Below are positions 20,447-23,655 of a stretch of DNA of 23,655 bases, piece after piece (position 1 is the first letter of the stretch; each line of letters begins with the position of its first letter). The DNA comes from Clostridiales bacterium (GTDB lineage Bacteria > Bacillota > Clostridia > Christensenellales > Aristaeellaceae). The position numbers were made by a program, and so were the translations under genes. The DNA is taken from positions 1-23,655 of the forward strand of contig SFOF01000012.1 in assembly GCA_004552515.1 (NCBI GenBank), read 5' to 3'. The notes beneath the pieces are model-generated. The model ran no database searches. It saw nothing but the letters and a program-made list of their open reading frames with translations, and was not told the origin of the DNA.

Positions 20447-21892
20447 CTATCTGCGCCATAGGACGGGGGCAAACAGCGCCAATATCGGGAACAGCTCCAG
20501 ACGACCGCAGAGCATCAGGGCGGTGAACATCACCTTGGCCGCGGGCGTATAGCCGGCAAAGCTGCCCGCCGGGCCGACCGCGCCCAGACCGGGGCCGACG
20601 TTGCTCACGCAGGTCAGCGCGGCTGTGAAATTGGTCTCGAGGTCGTACGAGCCCAGCAGCGAGGCCGCCAGCGCGCCGACCAGTATCAGCGCCACATAGA
20701 CGAAGAAGAACACGGCCGTCTGAGAGAGCATCGTCTCGTCCACGCCGTGGCCGTCGAAGCGTATGACGTGAACGCTGCGCGGCTGAAAGGAGCGGCGAAT
20801 TTCGCGTCGGCCGAGCTTGCACAGCTGCGCCACGCGCACGATCTTCAGTCCACCCGCCGTGGAACCGGCGCACGAGCCGACAAACATCAATATGAACGCC
20901 AACATGCGCGCGCTCTGCGGCCAGAGATTGAAGTCGGCCGTCGCATAGCCGGTGGTCGATATGATCGAGCCCACCTGAAAGCTGCCATGGCGCAGCGCCG
21001 TCCAGAACGAGCCGTACTGCGGCAGCACGAACAGTGTCATGAGCAGGATCGCTCCGCCGCTTATGGCCAGATACCACCTGAGCTCCTCATTGCGGAAGGC
21101 CTCGCGCCATTCGCCGTTGGAGATATGATAGAACACCACAAAGTTCACGCCGAAGAGGAACATGAACACGGTGATGATCACGTCCACAGCCACGCTGTCA
21201 AAGCCGCCGACGCTCGCGGCGTAATTGCTGAAGCCGCCCGTGCCCGCCGTGCCCATGGCGTGTATGGCCGCGTCGTAGGGCGACATGCCGGCGAACATCA
21301 GCGCGACGAACTCTATGAGCGTCATCGCGCCGTAGATCGTATAGAGTATGCGCGCCGTATCGCCCATCTTGGGCACGATCTTGCTCAGGCTGGGACCCGG
21401 GCTTTCGGCGCGCACCAGATGCGACGTGCGGCCGGTCATCTGCGGAATGAGCGCCAGCGTGAGCACCAGCACGCCCATGCCGCCGATCCAGTGGGTAAAG
21501 CTGCGCCAGAACATCACGCCGTGGCGCGGCGTGTCGAAGTCGGTCAGCACAGTCGCGCCGGTGGTCGTAAAGCCGGAGGCCGCTTCAAACAGCGCGTCGG
21601 TAAAATTGGGCAGCATGCCGCTGAGCATAAACGGCATCGCGCCGAACACGCTCAGCAAAATCCACGCAAGCGCCACCACAGCGAAGCCCTCCCGCGCGCG
21701 CAGATTCCGATCGACCGGCTTGATCAGCCGCCACAGAGGCAGGCCGATGACCAGCGGCAGCGCGACGCTCTCGAGCATCGCCAGAAAATCGCCGTCGCCA
21801 TAGAGCAGCGCCAGCAGCGTCGCCGGAACCATGGCCAGCGCCTCGATCACCAGTATGACACCCAGCAGGCGCAGTACAAGCCGTTTGTTCAT
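20447..21892 (-). CDS. trkH: Potassium uptake channel subunit TrkH/KtrB family
   Basis: The ATG at 21892 overlaps the trkA stop by four bases (ATGA), so translation is probably coupled. The 481-residue product is an integral membrane protein with the four pore repeats of the SKT superfamily. The selectivity loops are visible in order: SGFTTTGATVL, GTAGTGGFSN, ISTTGYATADF and SNVGPGLGAVG, each with the central glycine that lines the K+ filter. The segment GSCAGSTAGGLKIVR, where the intramembrane gating loop lies, is intact. Length matches TrkH proteins. It forms the K+ pathway, with the TrkA protein as cytosolic gating ring. Confidence 0.95.
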   Translation of the reverse strand: MNKRLVLRLLGVILVIEALAMVPATLLALLYGDGDFLAMLESVALPLVIGLPLWRLIKPVDRNLRAREGFAVVALAWILLSVFGAMPFMLSGMLPNFTDALFEAASGFTTTGATVLTDFDTPRHGVMFWRSFTHWIGGMGVLVLTLALIPQMTGRTSHLVRAESPGPSLSKIVPKMGDTARILYTIYGAMTLIEFVALMFAGMSPYDAAIHAMGTAGTGGFSNYAASVGGFDSVAVDVIITVFMFLFGVNFVVFYHISNGEWREAFRNEELRWYLAISGGAILLMTLFVLPQYGSFWTALRHGSFQVGSIISTTGYATADFNLWPQSARMLAFILMFVGSCAGSTAGGLKIVRVAQLCKLGRREIRRSFQPRSVHVIRFDGHGVDETMLSQTAVFFFVYVALILVGALAASLLGSYDLETNFTAALTCVSNVGPGLGAVGPAGSFAGYTPAAKVMFTALMLCGRLELFPILALFAPVLWRR

Positions 21893-23253
21893 GGATATAT
21901 AACCTCGTTGAGATCGCCGATGCCGCTCTCGCAGACAATGACGATCACGCTGTCGCCGTTTTCAATGTGGTCGTTGCCGAACGGCACGATGACCTTGCCG
22001 CGCCGCACAATGACCGCGATCAGCGAATTGGGGCGGCGGGTCAGCTTCTTGAGCGGAATGTTGATATAGGGATCGCAGTCGCGCGCGATGAACTCCAGCG
22101 CCTCGGCCTTGCCGTTCATCAGCCGGTAGAGCCGCTCGACCTTCGTGCCCTCGCCGTTGACGCGGGCGCGGACATAGCGCAGTATGCTCGCGCAGGTGAT
22201 GGCCTTCGGGCTGACGATGCTGTCCAGCCCCATCTCGTTGATGATGTCGACATAGGAGACGCGGTTGTTCTTCACGACGACCTTGGGCACGCCCTTTTTG
22301 ACGGCGTACAGTCCGGCGATGAGGTTTTCCTCGTCGCGGTCGCACAGCGCGATGAACGCGTCCATCTGCGACAGACCCTCCTGTTCGAGCAGCTCCTGAT
22401 CGGTGCCGTCGCCGCAGATGACGTTCACGTCGGGCAGCTGCTCGCTCAGCAGCATGGCCTTGTCGTGCTTGATTTCGACCATGGACACATGAACGCCCAG
22501 CTGCGCGATCATCCTGGCCAGATAGAAGCTGATGCGCCCGCCGCCCAGCATGAGCACATTGCGGATGCGGTCGGTGTTCTTGCCCAGATAGCGGAAATAC
22601 GAGGTGATCGTCAGCATATCGGCCGCGACGTGAACGCGGTCGCCCGCGCGGATGGCGAAATTGCCGTCCGGGATGATGATCTGCCCGTCGCGCTCGATGA
22701 TGGCGTACAGCACCTGCGGCACGCCGCGCAGCTTCTGCGAAAGATCCTTGAGCTGTATGCCCACCACCGCGTCGTTCTCCTTCGCGCGGAACTCGACCAT
22801 CTCCACGCGGCCGCGCGCGAACGATTCGATGTTGCTGGCAAAGGGGAAGCGCAGCAGGCGGCTGATTTCCAGCGCCGTGGCGCGCTCGGGGTTGATGGTC
22901 ATGTCGATGCCCAGCTCGCGCTGGAGCATGGTCAGGCTTTCATTGTATTCGGGATCGCGCACGCGGGCGATGGCATAGCGCGTGCCCAGGCGCTTGGCGA
23001 TCAGGCAGCAGAGCATATTGGTTTCATCGCCCGCCGTGGCCGCGATGATGATGTCGGCGTGCTGTGCGCCCGCGTCGATGAGCGTCTGCGCGTTCGCGCC
23101 GTTGCCGCGCACGCACAATACGTCCAGTGTTGCCTCGCTGCGCTGGAGCGCCTGCTCGTCATTGTCCACGATGACCACGTCGTGGCCCTCTCCGGCCAGA
23201 TTCTCGGCGATAATGTGCCCCACCTTGCCGTCTCCGACCACCAGAATTTTCAT
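21889..23253 (-). CDS. trkA: Trk system potassium uptake regulatory protein TrkA
   Basis: The ATG at 23253 follows GGAGG and gives 454 residues, the size of a TrkA with two RCK halves. The first half opens with MKILVVGDGKVGHIIAENL, a nucleotide-binding Rossmann motif GDGKVG at 7-12, and has a ribose-contact acidic residue in VVIVDND. The second half repeats it with VLMLGGGRISFYLA and later VICGDGTD. Each half is followed by a TrkA_C-like domain (VGIQLKDLS and then the final VIVPFGNDHIENGDSVIV). It should bind nucleotides and gate the TrkH channel encoded directly downstream. Both genes form one operon with a promoter at 23319-23346. Confidence 0.95.
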   Translation of the reverse strand: MKILVVGDGKVGHIIAENLAGEGHDVVIVDNDEQALQRSEATLDVLCVRGNGANAQTLIDAGAQHADIIIAATAGDETNMLCCLIAKRLGTRYAIARVRDPEYNESLTMLQRELGIDMTINPERATALEISRLLRFPFASNIESFARGRVEMVEFRAKENDAVVGIQLKDLSQKLRGVPQVLYAIIERDGQIIIPDGNFAIRAGDRVHVAADMLTITSYFRYLGKNTDRIRNVLMLGGGRISFYLARMIAQLGVHVSMVEIKHDKAMLLSEQLPDVNVICGDGTDQELLEQEGLSQMDAFIALCDRDEENLIAGLYAVKKGVPKVVVKNNRVSYVDIINEMGLDSIVSPKAITCASILRYVRARVNGEGTKVERLYRLMNGKAEALEFIARDCDPYINIPLKKLTRRPNSLIAVIVRRGKVIVPFGNDHIENGDSVIVIVCESGIGDLNEVIYP

Positions 23254-23318
23254 AATCTATCCTCCGTTTTCCGCGCGAGCCTCCCGCACACAATATCCCG
23301 CACATATTAACACCGCCT

Positions 23319-23346
23319 ATTATAGCACATCCCGAAAAAAATGCAA
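23319..23346 (-). promoter_or_regulatory. Promoter of the trkA-trkH operon
   Basis: On the minus strand TTGCAT (23346-23341), a 16-base spacer and TATAAT (23324-23319), with TGC before the -10 box. The leader is about 60 bases. Confidence 0.75.
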
Positions 23347-23387
23347 CCACGCCGCCATGTTTTAGCGCATCTTAACGACCCTCAGTG

Positions 23388-23408
23388 CAAAAAGCGCGGG
23401 CCGCGCTT
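23388..23408 (-). terminator. Terminator of the gene at the right edge
   Basis: AAGCGCGG (23392-23399) and CCGCGCTT (23401-23408) form a tight stem. On the minus strand the stem runs into TTTTTG (23393-23388). It lies about 35 bases after the stop of the gene at 23443. Confidence 0.65.
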
Positions 23409-23442
23409 CCCTTTCAGAAAAACACGACCCGCGCCGCACTAT

Positions 23443-23655
23443 TTAATTCTCGATCAGCTGAAGCCCCAGGGCGTAGCGTCCGGCGTTGCGCCCGTAAAGC
23501 GCCAGGCCGTTATCGGCGCTCAGGGTGAGCGTCAGGCTGCCCTTTTTGACGATTTCCGGAATCAGCCGGCTGGGAATGTGAACCGTCACCAGCTCGCCGT
23601 AGGAGCCGGCCTCATCCAGCCTGCGCTCCTCGGCCTGATAGTGCCAGGAGAGCAC
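23443..23655 (-). CDS. C-terminal end of an unidentified protein (5' part outside window)
   Basis: The frame is open to the right edge and ends with TAA at 23443-23445; 70 codons are seen. The visible part has alternating hydrophobic and polar residues, as in VTVHIPSRLI and GSLTLTLSADNGLALYG, and finishes with YALGLQLIEN, which suggests a beta-sandwich domain at the end of a larger protein, possibly a carbohydrate-active enzyme. The family cannot be named. The GTG at the very edge is unlikely to be the real start. A hairpin terminator follows. Confidence 0.65.
   Translation of the reverse strand: MLSWHYQAEERRLDEAGSYGELVTVHIPSRLIPEIVKKGSLTLTLSADNGLALYGRNAGRYALGLQLIEN

Noticed and set aside
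20747..23310. Long plus-strand frames (440 and 447 codons) opposite trkH and trkA
   Set aside because: Histidine- and arginine-rich shadows; the minus-strand genes show clear TrkH selectivity loops and TrkA nucleotide-binding motifs.
1..23655. CRISPR arrays, tRNA and rRNA genes, prophage genes
   Set aside because: No regularly spaced repeats, cloverleaf-like sequences, rRNA segments or phage structural genes were seen on either strand.

Overview
The window (about 23.7 kb, GC-rich) reads as chromosomal DNA from a high-GC member of the Bacillota, most likely a gut-type clostridium. This is inferred from the amino-acid ABC operon, the small alarmone synthetase, BspA-type repeats, the LuxR-type two-component pair, purine-rich ribosome binding sites, frequent GTG/TTG starts and consensus sigma-A promoters. 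I cannot place it to genus. TAA, TGA and TAG all terminate intact genes, so the genetic code is standard.

Layout. (1) 1-1031: a polytopic membrane protein (minus strand, cut by the window edge), divergent from a CaCA-family cation exporter at 1398-2351. The exporter is preceded by what I read as a yybP-ykoY manganese riboswitch (1221-1310). (2) 2518-4849: a polar amino acid ABC transporter operon (binding protein, permease, ATPase) with a strong promoter, an intercistronic hairpin and a good terminator. (3) About 5.0-12.8 kb: a decay zone. It holds an IS200-type transposase remnant, an XRE regulator that seems to lack a C-terminal anchor, a histidine kinase pseudogene with an intact partner response regulator, a conserved-looking unknown protein, a secreted small protein, a BspA-like gene with an amber stop in its signal peptide and a lost 3' end, a 5' scrap of another gene fused to it, a small membrane protein, and a half MTA/SAH nucleosidase. 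(4) 12858-16138: an FAD-dependent oxidoreductase, a small RelA-type alarmone synthetase with a structured leader, and a divergent SpoU/TrmH RNA methyltransferase. (5) 16151-20340: a TetR-like regulator, a cysteine-poor relative of radical SAM proteins, a divergent intact radical SAM/SPASM protein, and a PlsY-like glycerol-3-phosphate acyltransferase. (6) 20385-23346: a trkA-trkH potassium uptake operon on the minus strand. (7) 23443-23655: the 3' end of an unidentified gene.

The most interesting part is region 5. A near-identical 22-bp dyad (GGACAAA-N8-TTTGTCC and TGACAAA-N8-TTTGTCC) lies upstream of the TetR gene and between the two divergent radical-SAM-type genes. The minus-strand protein aligns by eye with the intact radical SAM enzyme over its N-terminal part but lacks the CxxxCxxC cluster motif. 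An acyltransferase-like lipid gene follows the intact enzyme. Together this looks like a small self-contained regulon: regulator, active enzyme, degenerate paralogue and lipid enzyme, possibly acting on membrane lipids. All function calls come from reading the sequence alone; no database search was possible.
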